From Glebionis coronaria (taxonomy: Eukaryota > Streptophyta > Magnoliopsida > Asterales > Asteraceae), in the NCBI GenBank assembly GCA_025667525.1, contig CM046879.1, positions 360,300,639-360,364,638 of the forward strand: a stretch of DNA of 64,000 nucleotides, read 5' to 3'. A program made the translations under genes and the position numbers. The notes below the pieces were generated by a model, which saw only the letters and a list, made by a program, of their open reading frames with translations, was not told the origin of the DNA and made no database searches. Each line of letters opens with the position of its first letter. Position 1 is the first letter of the stretch. Positions 1 through 12,032 of this stretch are shown in pieces.

Positions 1-1
1 T

Positions 2-2602
2 AATAAGATTACCATCCGCAATAGATATCCACTGCCACGTATAGACGATCTGTTTGACCAACTTCAAGGAGCCAAACACTTCTCAAAGATCGATCTAAGG
101 TCAGGCTACCATCAGCTAAGGGTTAAAGAGCAGGATATTGCCAAGAGTGCTTTTCGTACCCGCTATGGCCATTATGAGTTTGTGGTCATGACATTCGGCC
201 TGACTAACGCTCCAGCAGTATTCATGGATCTGATGAACAGAATCTTCCATGAATTCCTTGATAAATTTGTCATTGTATTCATCGATGACATCCTGATTTT
301 CTCAAAGTCCACGGAGGAACACGAAGACCATCTTCGTACGGTACTATAGATTCTTCGTCAGAAGCAGCTGTATGCGAAATTCTCCATGTGTGAGTTCTGG
401 TTAAACAAGGTGGCATTCTTAGGTCACATCGTATAAGCTGAAGGGATCACTATGGACCCAGCGAAGGTTGAGGCTATCACTAAATGGCCAAGACCAACGT
501 CAGCAACAGAAGTCCGCAGTTTCTTAGGCTTAGCTGGATATTATCGCAGATTCGTGGAGAACTTTTCCCGCCTGGCATTGCCTCTCACCAAACTGATGCG
601 AAAAGGAGAGAAATTCGTCTGGACGGAAGATCGAGAGAAGAGCTTCGAAGACCTGAAGCAGAAGTTAGTATCTGCACCTATTCTTACTCTCCCATCTGGT
701 ACAGGTGGATTTCAGATCTATAGCGATGCATCGGGGAAGGGACTGAGCTGTGTTCTCATGCAACATGGGAAAGTGATCGCGTATGCTTCACGGCAGCTTA
801 AGCCCTATGAAGAAAACTACCCTACACATGACCTGGAACTTGCTGCAGTGGTGTTCGCATTGAAAATATGGAGACATTACTTATACGGAGAATCATGCGA
901 CATTTTCACGGATCACAAGAGCTTGAAGTATATCTTCACACAACGAGAATTGAACATGAGACAAAGGAGATGGTTGGAACTGTTGAAGGATTATGATATT
1001 AACCTACAGTATCATCCCGGGAAAGCTAATGTAGTAGCAGATGCACTCAGCAGAAAGTCCGGAATGATCAACGGCATTGAGATCAAGGAACAAAACATAA
1101 GAGACTTGGAGCGGCTAGACATCAAAATCATGGTACGTGGGCAGCACGGATACTGGGCGAATCTTAGAGTAGAACCTGAGTTACTGACTAGGATCAAGGA
1201 AGCGCAGAAGGATGATGGAGAGATTTGGGCGATAATTCAGAATTTGGAGAAGCAGACAGAATTCAGAATGGACGCAGACGGTATCGTTTGGCAGGGCACG
1301 AGACTTTGTGTTCCTGACAACCAAGAACTCCGGGAAGCATTGTTAGCTGAAGCTCACAGCTCCCCATTTTCTATACATCCTGGGTCAACAAAAATGTACC
1401 ATGACATCAGACAGCACTTTTGGTGGAGTGGTATGAAACAGGATGTAGCCACTTATGTCTCCAAATGTCTTACCTGCCAGCAGGTTAAGATTGAACATCA
1501 GCGATCGGGCGGTCTCCTTCAACCGTTGGATATTCCAGAGTGGAAGTGGGACAAAATCACCATGGATTTTGTTACCGGTCTTCCGCCTACCAAGAAGAAG
1601 CACGATGCTATTTGGGTCATTGTTGATCGACTCACCAAATCAGCTCATTTCTTACCGATACGCAAGGAAGATCCGGTAAGTAAACTCGCACATACTTACA
1701 GAAGGGAGATCATGAGACTCCACGGCACTCCCTCCAGCATCGTCTCAGACAGAGATCCTCGTTTTACGTCGCGATTCTGGGAAGGTCTGCAAAAAGCTTG
1801 GGGTACACAACTTAATCTGAGTACGGCCTTCCATCCTCAAACGGACGGACAATCGGAGCGAACAATTCAGACATTGGAAGATATGTTAAGGTCGTGTGCG
1901 TTGGAATGGACAGGTGATTGGGACGATTACATCTGTTTAGTCGAGTTTGCATACAACAACAGCTGGCACGCAAGTATCAAATGTGCTCCTTTCGCAATGT
2001 TGTATGGCAGAAAGTGTCGCGCTCCAACTTGCTGGGATCAAGTGGGAGAGCGAACACTCGAAGGACCAGAGATTATAGAAATGACCAATGAGAAGATCGA
2101 AGTAGCTAAGCAGAAGCTGTAGGAAGCACGGTCACGTCAGAAGAGTTACGCCGATAAGCATCGTAGGGACATACATTTTAATGTGGGAGATCACGTCTTC
2201 CTCAAGGTTTCGCCGACACGTGGTGTTAAACGCTTCGGGATCAAAGGAAAACTCAGTCCTCGTTTCATCGGACCTTTTGATATCATTGAACGAATCGGTG
2301 AAGTATCTTACCGATTGGCGTTACCTCCTCAGCTTTCGCACGTGCATAACGTGTTCCATGTGTCCTTACTCAGAGGGTACAATTATCATCCCCTTCACAT
2401 GGTTCAGTATCCACTGGAACAGATACGTGAAGATCTCACTTTTATAGAAGAACCCGAACGAGTACTCGACAGGCAAGAACGAGTCATGAGAAGGAAGACG
2501 ATTCCTTTCGTCAAAATTCTTTGGAGGGACCATACCGAGCGGGAAGCCACTTGGGAAACGGAGGAGTCTATCCGGGCTTCTTACCCTCACTTCATATTTT
2601 GA
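2..2602 (+). pseudogene. pol: Chromovirus pol: RT, RNase H, integrase, chromodomain (decayed)
   Basis: One reading frame runs from the window edge to 2602, broken by stops at 347-349 (TAG), 434-436 (TAA) and 2120-2122 (TAG). The RT fingers and palm are at about 2-440, with the catalytic FIDD at 278-289. RNase H follows, with a YSDAS motif near 719-733 and a connection ending in ADALSRK near 1059. Integrase has an HHCC zinc finger at about 1351-1490, the first catalytic Asp in TMDFVTG (about 1563), the second in SDRDPRF (about 1750) and Glu in DGQSER. The chromodomain occupies about 2460-2602, with the aromatic WRDH and ATWE positions present. The catalytic residues survive; loss of function comes from the stops. 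Two of the stops look like C-to-T changes, as expected of methylated repeats. The true 5' end is outside the window. Confidence 0.9.
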
Positions 2603-2660
2603 GTTCGGGTATGTTACTTCTTTTCAGCTTACTTTATCTATAATTCGGGGACGAATTATT

Positions 2661-2679
2661 CTTTTTAGGGGGGAAGAAT
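2661..2679 (+). promoter_or_regulatory. Polypurine tract of the chromovirus
   Basis: A purine run (aggggggaagaa, 2667-2678) sits directly before the TG that opens the 3' LTR. A GGGGACGAAT-type sequence lies just upstream (2646-2657), as is usual in Tekay elements. It would prime plus-strand DNA synthesis. Confidence 0.8.
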
Positions 2680-5600
2680 TGTAAAACCCGCATGCTTTTA
2701 CCATGAATAGTGCCCTTAAGATCGTACGTCCTAGATTAAAACTTACCTCATTTAGTATTGATCACATTCATGTGCTAATAATCAAGCAAGTGCATACGTG
2801 TATGACATGACAAGTATCGATTACGTACGAACTCATGATAAACAGTTAATAAATATGTCACGTGAACATAATTAAATCATGATCACCATTTAAAATACGA
2901 ACTAGAATAATTACGTAAATACATATAATATAATTACGAGCGTTAAGATTACGATAAACGACATGATAAAATAAACAGAAACACTTTAAACACGAGCACG
3001 TTTAACCACGAACGAACACGAAACATCGGGACACGAGAAAGGTACGGGTACCCCATGTGGGGCCCCCATACCCACGGCACAACAACAAGAAATGGGCTAA
3101 GCCCATGGACTTTTACAAGTAAAGGGGGGTAAAGAGTAAAACTAGTTTTCATTTTCACTTTTTCAAGAAAGAAAACATAAACCCTAAAAGATTTTCTCCT
3201 CCTCCTCTTTGCTCTCTCTTGTGCCGCCACCTAGAACACCACCATAGGAGGGTGTTGTTGATTTTTGACATTAAATACAAGTGTTATAAACCGTGTTTGT
3301 TCATCCCCTTTCAAGCTACGTATTGGTATATCATTCTAAACTCTTCTTTTTAATTCTTTTTAATCTTTGATTATTTTCATGAACATGTTATTATTTTCTT
3401 ATTAAAACATGAAAATTAAACATTGATCTAACATGTTTTGGGGTTAATTAAAATCAAAGAATGATTTAAAAGGGTGTTTGTTTTTAGCCGCCTAGCAAAA
3501 CAAACCCGAGGGGGGTTTGGTTTGCTTATTGCCGCCACCACCAAGACCATGTTAGGTCTTGGTTGGTGCTTGTGGGACCCACGGCAGCAAGGAGGCACAC
3601 GTGCCCCGAGTTTGGCTCGGGGTACGGTGTCGAATTCATGCCCGATTCATGGTTCGTTGGTTAAATCATGATCTATGTTACATGTTAATTTTTATGAATC
3701 ATGAACTTAGGATATAAATTAATTAATAACATGAGATATTAATTAAATCATGACTTAGGTTATTCTAATTATTAATTTAGCATGATATTAATTTAACCTA
3801 AGTATTTTATGTTATAAGTTATAATTAATTAATTATTTAACACATGCCTATAATTAATTAATTTAGACATGACTTAGGTTATATTATTAATAATAATAAC
3901 ACACATTTTAACCTAAGTATTTATTTCATTTTAATTAAAACATGTTATACTTTAATTAAAATGCTTAACCTATAGTTTAATTAAAATACATGAAATAATA
4001 ATTAAACTATATACTATATCATATGACTTAAGAAATCAGCTTATAAACACTTAGACTTATATGTTAGCTTATGTAACCAGCTTAATTCTAAATATGGAAA
4101 CTTCAATTTATAGAAACTTAATTAAATAAGGCAACTAATCTATTAATGGAAACCTTCTATATATGGAAATATATCTATTTCAGGCAGCTAATCTAATCAT
4201 GGAAAACCTTCTATATATGGAAACTTATTTAATTAAGGCAGCTGATCTATTTTTGGAAACTTTCTATTTTTAGAAACTAATCTATTTTAAGGAGTAAATT
4301 CTATTTTAGGAAACTTTCTATTTTTGGAAACTTTCTATTTTTGGAAACTTTCTATTTTTGGAAACTTTCTATTTTTGGAAACTTTCTATTTTTGGTAACT
4401 TTCTATTTTTGGAAACTTTCTATTTTTGGAAACTTTCTATTTTTGGAAACCTGCTATTTTTGGAAAGTTACTTATTATTACACAGTAAGTATAATAATAC
4501 ATGAAATACCAGTAATACTTAATCAGATTAATCAGAATACAAGATAAACACAGTTTAAGGCTTTAAACAGTGAACCATGACCTAAAACATACCAAGTCAG
4601 CTAAAATGAGACATAAAACCCAGTACGTAATCAGTGAATCGATACTTATACACGTGTGTATTCATGTAGCGTTAGTGATCCAGAAGTAGGAGTCTTTCTT
4701 CCGTTCATTCACTGGACTTGAGGTACGGATTCCCGTCCTTTCAGTATGGACATTCTTTCCTTATTAGGATTTCCCCGTATGCAGCCAACTGTTTTCCCCA
4801 GCATTTGTTTTATTGTTTTGAACTGCTTATGTTTAATTAGCATAATCTATAGCCATATACAAGCATGACCAGTTTCACCTAGTTATGGAGGTACCATAAC
4901 CATAACATTGGAGGCACCAATGTTATGACTTCCCCACGGCGGAGTGATTGCTCGTGGCGTCCCTTTTCAGTTTTGGCCATATTATTATATCAGGTGGGGC
5001 GTATGGGTGCATCCTAGTTACATGTTTTATTCAGTTTATCATGGTGAATGTGGTGTGTGCCTTGCATCCTTCACAAGGAGTTGATCCCTCCTACCCAAAT
5101 CAGTATATTAATTAGAGGCATCCCCTCTAATCAGCATGATGAGGTCACCCCTCCAAGTATTCATGCACGTGACCTTTTCATGACCTATATGGGCTATGGT
5201 ATATTTATGTTAAAACAGTTTTCATAAGATAAACATAAGGCTTTTCAAACTATAAAACTAGTTTTCCTAATACTTAACCAGTTTACTCAGAACTTAGTCT
5301 TCCGCTGTTATATGTTACATGTTTATCCTATTTCATGCTATATTGTACATCCGTGCACTGAGCGTCTTGCTCAGCCGTTTTCCTTTTCATGTTCCCAAAA
5401 TGGCAGGTACTCAGGGACGCTCGTAGATCTCAAACGTACGTGCATATGGATTGGAAGCTCTACTGTCTTTCTTTACTTTATGCATTTCCTTTACTTTGAT
5501 ACAGTTGCTATGGACATTGTTTCGTCCTTTCCTTTTACAGTATTTATGTTTGTGTGTGATGAGCTTTACTTTGGGGTTACCGATGTTTGATTCCGGTATT

Positions 5601-5701
5601 TCCCTTTTATGGTCGAATAATGCTTAGACATTTATCCTTGTATGCTTTGATGACACACCATGATTATGCGTAATATTCCATTTCCAAAATGGGGTGTTAC
5701 A
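2680..5701 (+). repeat. 3' LTR of the chromovirus (about 3.0 kb)
   Basis: It starts tgtaaaaccc right after the PPT and ends gggtgttaca, giving near-perfect inverted ends (TGTAAAACCC against GGGTGTTACA). The right edge is independently fixed because the next base resumes an Athila pol frame. The LTR includes very A+T-rich stretches (3660-4100), a 17-bp tandem array (4301-4467) and a more G+C-rich 3' third with short direct repeats. Short ORFs in it, such as 3474-3671 and 5312-5590, have no recognisable product. The second LTR lies outside the window, so its age cannot be judged here. Confidence 0.85.
4301..4467 (+). repeat. 17-bp tandem repeat array inside the LTR
   Basis: About ten copies of a 17-bp unit (ctatttttggaaacttt) in a head-to-tail run, with looser related copies back to about 4095 (ggaaaccttctatatat forms). 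One frame reads through it as a repetitive FGNFLFLET-like peptide, which reflects the repeat rather than a gene. It lies in the middle of the 3' LTR. Confidence 0.9.
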
Positions 5702-7150
5702 GTCGTTGACAAAAAAGGAGCCGAGAATCTAGCGGCCGATCATCTTTCTCGTTTGGAAGATCCTCACCAAAGTGTTTACGAGCCCAAGGAAATCACCGAA
5801 ACATTTCCGCTCGAGACATTTGGTGTAGTGAATTCTAAACTTGATTCTTCCACCCCATGGTTTGCGGACATCGCAAATTACCATGCGGGCAACTTCATCA
5901 TCAAGGGTATGACGACTCAAGAAAAACGAAAATTCTTTCGTGACGTCAAGTTCTATTTTTGGAACGACCCTTACTTGTTTCGAACTTGTGCGGATCAAGT
6001 TATTCGACGTTGTGTCTTTGGTACCGAAGCTTCTAACATCCTTAGAGCTTGTCACGAGGGACCTACGGGTGGTCACCACGGTGCTAATCTCACGGCTAAG
6101 AAGGTCTTTGATGCCGGTTTCTTTTGGCCTACTATTTACCGAGATGCACATGAGCTTGTGAAGTCGTGTGACTCATGCCAACGACAAGGAAAAGCCTCAC
6201 AAAAAGATGAAATGCTACAAAATATCATCCAAGTGTGTGAGATCTTTGACGTTTGGGGCGTTGACTTTATGGGGCCGTTCCCATCATCTTGTGGTAATAA
6301 GTACATCCTTGTCGCCGTTGACTACCAATCTAAGTGGGTGGAAGCTAAGGCTTTGCCCACCAATGATGCTCGTGTGGTAGTCAAGTTTTTGAAAAGCTTG
6401 TTTTCTCGGTTTGGAACCCCTCGTGCGATCATAAGCAATCGTGGAACCCATTTTTGTAACGACCAATTCGCAAGGGTCCTAAAAAAATACGGGGTTACAC
6501 ATCGTCTTTCTACGGCTTATCACCCACAAACGAGTGGGCAAGTCGAGGTTTCAAATCGAGCGTTGAAGAGGATCTTGGAGAGATCTATTGGGGAAAACCG
6601 ACAATCTTGGTCGGATAAGTTGGACGATGCTTTATGGGCCTTTAGGACCGCTCATAAGACGCCCATCGGGTGCATTCTTTATAAGCTAGTGTATGGGAGG
6701 AATTGTCACTTGCCAATTGAACTCGAACATAAGGCTTATTGGGCCCTAAAGCATTATAATAATGATATGGAGACCGCGGGAGAACACCCGAAAATGCAAT
6801 TAAATGAATTGGATGAATTAAGGGATATTGCTTATGAAAATTCATTAATTTATAAAGAAAAGACTAAAAAGTTTCATGAGTCAAAAATTAAAAACCGGGT
6901 TTTAAACATTGGGGATCAAGTTTTGCTTTTTAACTCTCGTTTAAAAATCTTTTGCGGTAAGTTGAAATCCCGTTGGTCCGGTCCATTCACCTTGACTCAT
7001 GTTTTTCCATATGGGACGATCGAGCTAGCTCAAAATGATGGACCCAATTTCTAGGTGAATGGACATAGGTTGAAGCACTACTTTGGCGGGGAAGTTCCAT
7101 TCTTGAACTACCTCGACCAAATCACCTTCCCCGATAATAATAGGTATTGA
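5702..7150 (+). pseudogene. pol: Athila pol fragment: end of RNase H plus integrase (inactive)
   Basis: The frame enters at 5702 with an RNase H tail ([13 protein letters not shown], about 5732-5770). Integrase follows: a zinc finger with HEG, HHG and CDSCQRQG (about 6056-6195), the first catalytic Asp in GVDFMGP (6263-6265), and the catalytic Glu in SGQVEVSN. The second catalytic position reads IISNRG: codon 6437-6439 is AAT (Asn) where this family has Asp, so the DDE triad is broken. A TAG at 7052-7054 interrupts the C-terminal domain, which then continues in frame to a stop at 7148-7150. An apparent Met at 5660 belongs to the inserted LTR and is not the gene's start. Confidence 0.88.
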
Positions 7151-8950
7151 GGGGATCGAGTCGAGCTCATGACTCGGTAATAAAAAACAAGGTGCCTTGT
7201 GGGGGAGTCCCATGATTATCCTATGTACCGCTTTCTAATGTAGTAATGTGTGGGGAATTGTGCCCTTCCAACCTTTGTTCCGTGGTTGTTTGTGAATTGT
7301 GGATTTTAGAAGATCATTATCTTCACGATTGGAGCCTCTCATGTTCGTTTTATGGGACCACTCGATCGTTTGTTTGGAATAATTTTTCAATATCCATGAT
7401 ATATCCTTTGATGTTCTAACCTTAGGTTTATAGCACACTTCATAAACGGCTTTAAATTTAAACGGTTACACCCTTTCCATGCTAGATTAAGCATTCGACT
7501 ACGTCTCTAGTATGGGGATGTTTGCACCCCTAGACTCGAAACATTTAGGACAATGTTTAACTTTAGTATGGGGGGGGGGTGAATAGATACTTGCCTTCCC
7601 AAACCTTCACGCTTTCCAAAGTTTATCTTTTTGTTTATCGCTTTGTTGCAAAATAAGGCTAAAAATGGCCAAATTTTAAAATTTTTTTCATGTTTTATAA
7701 GTGTTTGAAGACACGAATGTAGGTTTTCCGATGGCGAGAATAAGAGTAATTTTTGACTCGACCGTGCGTGTTGAGCACTTAGCTTTGATTCCTTAACTTT
7801 TTATTAGGCTAAGTCTCTTAAATGAGGACGAGAAATGATAGAGTTAATTATAAGTTACTATGCTAAACGTAGAGTACTCGTATTCTTTCAAAAACTCATG
7901 TGTTCTCGTTGTTTGCTTATTCTCCCTTCGTTTGTAAATATTTTTTGCTTAATAAATATTGACTTAACGGTTTAGTCTTGATTATTGGTTTCTAGTCTTT
8001 TCTAGTAGCTTTCATGTAATTAAATTGGGAAGACATTAGGTATCGCCAGCGTCACGGTTTTGAAGTATTGGCAACCCGAATAATCGAAAGCTTCACCCAA
8101 TAATAAGATTTCAAGTGCTCACCTAAATGTAGGAAACAATTTGAAGCTCACAAGGCCGAAAAATCTATGCAAAATTGAAAGTGAATAAAGCCTTAATCTT
8201 TGAAGCTTTAAAGATACAAAATTCGCCTTAGCATGAGGATATACGTCTTTGCCATAATAAAACCACCGATGAGGCGGATAATAAAAGGCAAGGCAAGACC
8301 GATGTCATAATAAAAGCTTCATGGCGAAGTTGAATAAAAGATGGAGGTAGACCTATGATAATAAGGCCCTTCCGTTAGGGGTCGTATAAAAGTCTTGGTA
8401 ATAAGTCTCATGTTCAGAACCGTTATAAAATCGTGTTTATCGATCCTTCTTGTTGACTTAATTTTTGACATCGTTGTCTATTAGGAGGGGTTATTAATTT
8501 GATGGTCTTGGTTACACCGTTAGGAATCTATTTTTAAACCTAAATCTCTATTATCGCATAAGTCAAACAATGTATCCTCGTGAAACATTCAAGACAAAAT
8601 AAAATATAAGAGATACAACTTAGGAAAATATGAGGATAAGTACGTGATTAGGGCATATGAGTAGTGTTAGCATTACTAACTTATAATGACAATGATCTCG
8701 TTGCACGCTTAGCATGGATTTGGGGTGAAAATTGAGGACGACGAAATTATTTCTAACGAAGCATTCACGTGTTCTTGTTCTATGAACCTAAACATCCCAT
8801 TTTGCGATGAAAATCATACATTGTCTAAAACGCAAGTAGTAGTAATAGTAGTAGTGTAGCTAGTTTATCATTCAATAAAATTGAATAAATGAATTTTGGA
8901 TGTGCTACGATACTCTATTCTAGCATTACGTGAGGGCACGGCAATGGCTT
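7151..8950 (+). other. Athila 3' noncoding region
   Basis: About 1.8 kb between the pol stop and the PPT with no credible ORF. It contains a hairpin plus G-run (7540-7579). It also has a stretch with many short words such as aataaaag and gcgaag-type segments (8090-8420), matching in layout the reverse complement of the minus-strand 3' tails. Some Athila elements carry an env-like gene here; I see none. Confidence 0.7.
7540..7579 (+). promoter_or_regulatory. Conserved hairpin and G-run in the Athila 3' tail
   Basis: An imperfect inverted repeat (acatttaggacaatgt) is followed about 15 bases later by a run of ten G. The same arrangement recurs at 17851-17886 (+) and, reversed, at 20581-20620 and 56864-56900, so it is a conserved element feature. 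Its role is unknown; it resembles an internal polypurine tract, but the LTR start lies 1.4 kb further on. Confidence 0.6.
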
Positions 8951-8962
8951 AGTATGAGGGAG
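8951..8962 (+). promoter_or_regulatory. Athila polypurine tract (+ strand element)
   Basis: agtatgagggag lies directly before TGATGAGA, which I take as the LTR start. The same arrangement in the minus-strand relatives is AGCAAGGGGGAG followed by TGATATGAG. Confidence 0.6.
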
Positions 8963-9207
8963 TGATGAGATTGCTTTTATACTTAGTCTCATCGTCCAAA
9001 AAGGGCTTTAATTGCATAAAATATCATGAAAATGTCCAAATATATTCTTGTGTTTGTTGCTTGTGTATTTTAGGTACGGATATTGAGAAAATGACAAAAG
9101 ATCACAAGAATCATGCAAAAACGAACACGGGAAACGAAGCCGCACAATGAACCAATCCCTAATGAAGAATTTTCCAAAGAAATCCCTTGAAGATTTGAAG
9201 ATTATGC

Positions 9208-9600
9208 AAGAAGGGTCCTACAATGTTGAAGAATTGACACTTTAAATCCTTGTATCTTCATAATTACAAGATTGGTCCCTAAAGTTTGTGAATATTACAA
9301 AAAGGGCCCTCCACTTTAAAGAATTGGCAATTTTAGTCCCTCAACAAAACTAAATTGTCAATATTAGTCCTTCTCAAAGTCAAACATACCATGAAGGACT
9401 TCAAGTTACAAGAAATTACAAGTTTGGTCCTCAAAATATGTCAAATTGAAAAAAGGACCCTCAACTTTGAAGACTTGGCAAAAATGGCCCCTCATTAATC
9501 ATGACTTTTCAATTTTAGTCCTCCAAGAAGTCAATCAAACAAGTCAAGACCAATATCAATGAAGAAAATGCCAAAATAGCCCTTCAAGAATCAAAAAATG
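9208..9600 (+). repeat. Imperfect ~152-bp tandem repeats inside the LTR
   Basis: Blocks with the pattern attacaag, ttggtcc, aaagg-ccct, aactttgaaga-ttggca, ttagtccctc recur with a spacing of about 152 bases (attacaag at 9263 and 9415), plus a partial copy before them. The sequence is noncoding. Confidence 0.6.
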
Positions 9601-10315
9601 GCAAGAAATACCCCTGAAAATACTTTACAAAACTATTTGGGGCAAAAGTGTGAAGTTAGATACTTCATTAACAAAGGAAAACGGATTGTGGCTTATTTAT
9701 TTGCAAGTGAAAGGAAGTAAAGAAATGAGGGACCAAAGCTGGCCGACCACCATACTTACCTTAACCAACCCACATCCAACACGTGTCCCACTCACCCCTT
9801 TCCACCAATCAGAACTCACCTTGCTTCCACCTCACCAATCCACTCACCCTAATATTTAACTAATCTAACTGATTAGTTAATTTAGGCGCCTAAAAACAAT
9901 TTAAAACCAAAAACGGATTAAACAGACATGTTCATCATGTTCTTCATGGATTTGGGTATTCCTTAATTATCATAAATTAGCCCTTAATCTTTTCCAGATT
10001 AATGATTAAGGTGCTAATGAACATAACCCAACCTTAATATTGGCCACCTCACCACTCACATGTCCACATGAGACCTCCCCTGCTACACCTTTGAACAAGA
10101 TGACAAAACAGTGATAGCAATCCAACCATCCACATTCCAGCTTTCATTTTAAGCTTATTCTACACCATTGGATGCAATTCTACTATGCCAGCAACTACAA
10201 AACTCCAAGAACAAGTCACATGATTCTCAAGTTATTCAAACTTCACAAGGGCATTTTTGGGCTTCTACATCATTAGGGTTACGTTTTTTATTCAGCATTT
10301 AGGTTTCTTTTAGCC

Positions 10316-10324
10316 TATATAAGG
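10316..10324 (+). promoter_or_regulatory. TATA box of the Athila LTR
   Basis: tatataagg in the sequence preceding gcattagcatcac, in an LTR-like context about 1.35 kb from the proposed LTR start. It is the probable transcription signal for the + strand Athila units. The minus-strand LTRs have a ctataaaaa box instead. Confidence 0.45.
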
Positions 10325-12032
10325 CATTAGCATCACTACATTTGTTTTTTGCTCTTGAATTTTCCTAAGTTCACATTTCTGTAAATCTCATTTTCATTAA
10401 TGAAGTGTGTTTGAAATTGGTGAAGAAAAGTCAAGTGGCATTCTTATTTCCTGCTTATTATTGTTGTTTGTTAACTAATCTTGAATCCAAAAAACCTGTT
10501 TTCAAAGGAGTGTGCAAAAGTTTGCATATTTTCCTTAAATCTTGATATTTTGCTAAGTCTTGTTCAAACCTTGGAATTTTTGGGCTATAAGTTGATCATA
10601 GCACCCTGATATTGTGATATCAAGGTGTTGTGAGGCTTTTAACTTGGGGATAATCAAGTGTGGGGAACAAAGGTTTCATTAATCAAGTTTACCTCTTTTT
10701 CTGATTTTGATATTTTTGCTTCTAACTTTGTTCCATCTTAGCAGCTTGATATTGGAAGCTTGTGCTTGTTCTTGCTAGCACATAAGCTCAAACATACGTG
10801 GGTGTGGATGTACATCCATGAGGTTTGAACCCTTAATCCCAAAATCTGATAAAAAAATTGGATATTTGTGATATGTGTGTTCTACTAGTGTATGTGTTGT
10901 TCTTGGGCTCCAAATCTTGTTGAATCTGTTCATGTTTGATGCTTTGATGTTTATAAATGCATGTGCTAACCTAAATAATACTTTTGATTTGAAAATCTTG
11001 ATTTGAAAATATAAAAGGGTGTTTGGGTCAACCTGTTTTGAATCATAGTTTGTTATTGTGTTATTGAAAGTGCTTTGTTTAAGTTGGTATATGTTATTCA
11101 CTTGGTTGTATGCTAGTTTCTACAAGTTATTGGCTTTTAAACCTTGAATTAAACATTGTGCTATATCTAACTTGATTTGACTATTTTTGACCTAAAATCT
11201 TGGTAATACTTAGAGTATATTCATGTTTAGGGATAAAAGGTGTTAAATCAAAGTTTGTGTAACCTGATTTGAAGATTTGAGTGTTTGAATTTGGCTTGTT
11301 GGTCAAGTATATCAGCAAAGTGTTCATAACTGCCTACTAGTGTTCATCAGTAACTTTTTGGTGCTTGAATCATGATCTAGACCTTGAACCATTGCATGAA
11401 ACCTGCTTAAATCTGTTCATTTGAATTTATTATAGCTTGTGTACGCATTTGGTGAAGTTTGGTTGGCTGATTTGTGCTAAAAGTGCTTATTGAACCAAAA
11501 CTGCTTATTGTTCATGTCTGTGGGATATCTGGTGATCTTTTGAATTAACTGTGCTAATTGGCTTATTGTGATTGTGTTTTTGTGATTGCTATTGACTCCT
11601 TATGATTAACTGATCATTTGGGTGCCTTTGTGAAACTTGAATACACAAAAAAGTCACTAAAGACAAATAGTCAATTAAGTCAAGCAGTGGAAACTTTTCC
11701 CACTTCTCAGACACCAAAATTAGCCCCTGGTAGTGTTAATTTTGATCAAGCTTATTAATAAGCCATATTGGCTTATCCAAACTTGCAACAACTTATTTTT
11801 TGTGATCAATCTTCCTCATTTGACCTATTTATTTAAACTAGAGCTTATCAGACCTTGGCTTTGACTTTTTGCTAGAAAACTCATAAAGTTGACTTTAAAT
11901 TAAATGCTTATCTGCTTATTCCAGCTTATTTAGTGTGCTTATTGAAAAACTTTTTGTTGATTAAGCTTAGTTAAGTCATTTAAAAGCTTTTGAAAGTTGA
12001 ATCAGCTCTTGGTGTGGCCTAGAACTCGAAAA

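Larger units (their letters stand above)
1..5701 (+). mobile_element. Ty3-gypsy chromovirus (Tekay/Del type), 3' part
   Basis: The 3' portion of an LTR retrotransposon: reverse transcriptase, RNase H, integrase and chromodomain, then a polypurine tract and a complete 3' LTR. The domain order RT-RH-IN-chromodomain is that of Ty3-gypsy chromoviruses. The long LTR and the style of the C-terminal chromodomain suggest the Tekay clade. The 5' LTR, gag and protease lie outside the window. The element ends at 5701 inside an Athila pol frame, so it is a nested insertion; the expected 5-bp target duplication on this side would be gtcgt at 5702-5706, but its partner is not in view. Three in-frame stops in pol make this copy non-functional. 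Confidence 0.9.
5702..8962 (+). mobile_element. Athila-type Ty3-gypsy element, 3' internal part
   Basis: The end of a pol gene of the Athila lineage, a long noncoding tail and a polypurine tract. It was cut at its 5' side by insertion of the chromovirus that ends at 5701; the rest of its pol must lie beyond the left edge. No intact env-like ORF is present between integrase and the LTR. The tail shares its sequence landmarks with the minus-strand Athila derivatives at 19157-20620 and 55404-56900: the segment at 7145-7215 matches the reverse complement of 20940-21005. Confidence 0.85.
8963..12032 (+). repeat. Putative Athila LTR and following leader (3' end not resolved)
   Basis: TGATGAGATTGC right after the PPT matches in position and partly in sequence the minus-strand LTR start (TGATATGAG). 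The shared block includes the equivalent of 25735-25760. A TATA box is at 10316-10324. I could not find the LTR end or a tRNA-Asp primer site (TGGCGCC), so where the LTR stops and leader sequence begins is unknown. The strand shows no gene; ORFs such as 10775-11101 on the minus strand have no recognisable features. Confidence 0.45.

Noticed and set aside
4341..4547. 68-codon ORF with repeated FLFLET-like units
   Set aside because: It is the translation of the 17-bp LTR array.
5660..5701. N-terminus of the Athila pol ORF at the Met at 5660
   Set aside because: These bases are the end of the chromovirus LTR; the frame is open across the junction by chance.
7151..8950. env-like gene of Athila
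   Set aside because: No ORF of useful length, signal peptide or membrane segment on the plus strand.
10775..11101. 108-codon minus-strand ORF
   Set aside because: A+T-rich LTR or leader sequence; composition and lack of motifs suggest chance.
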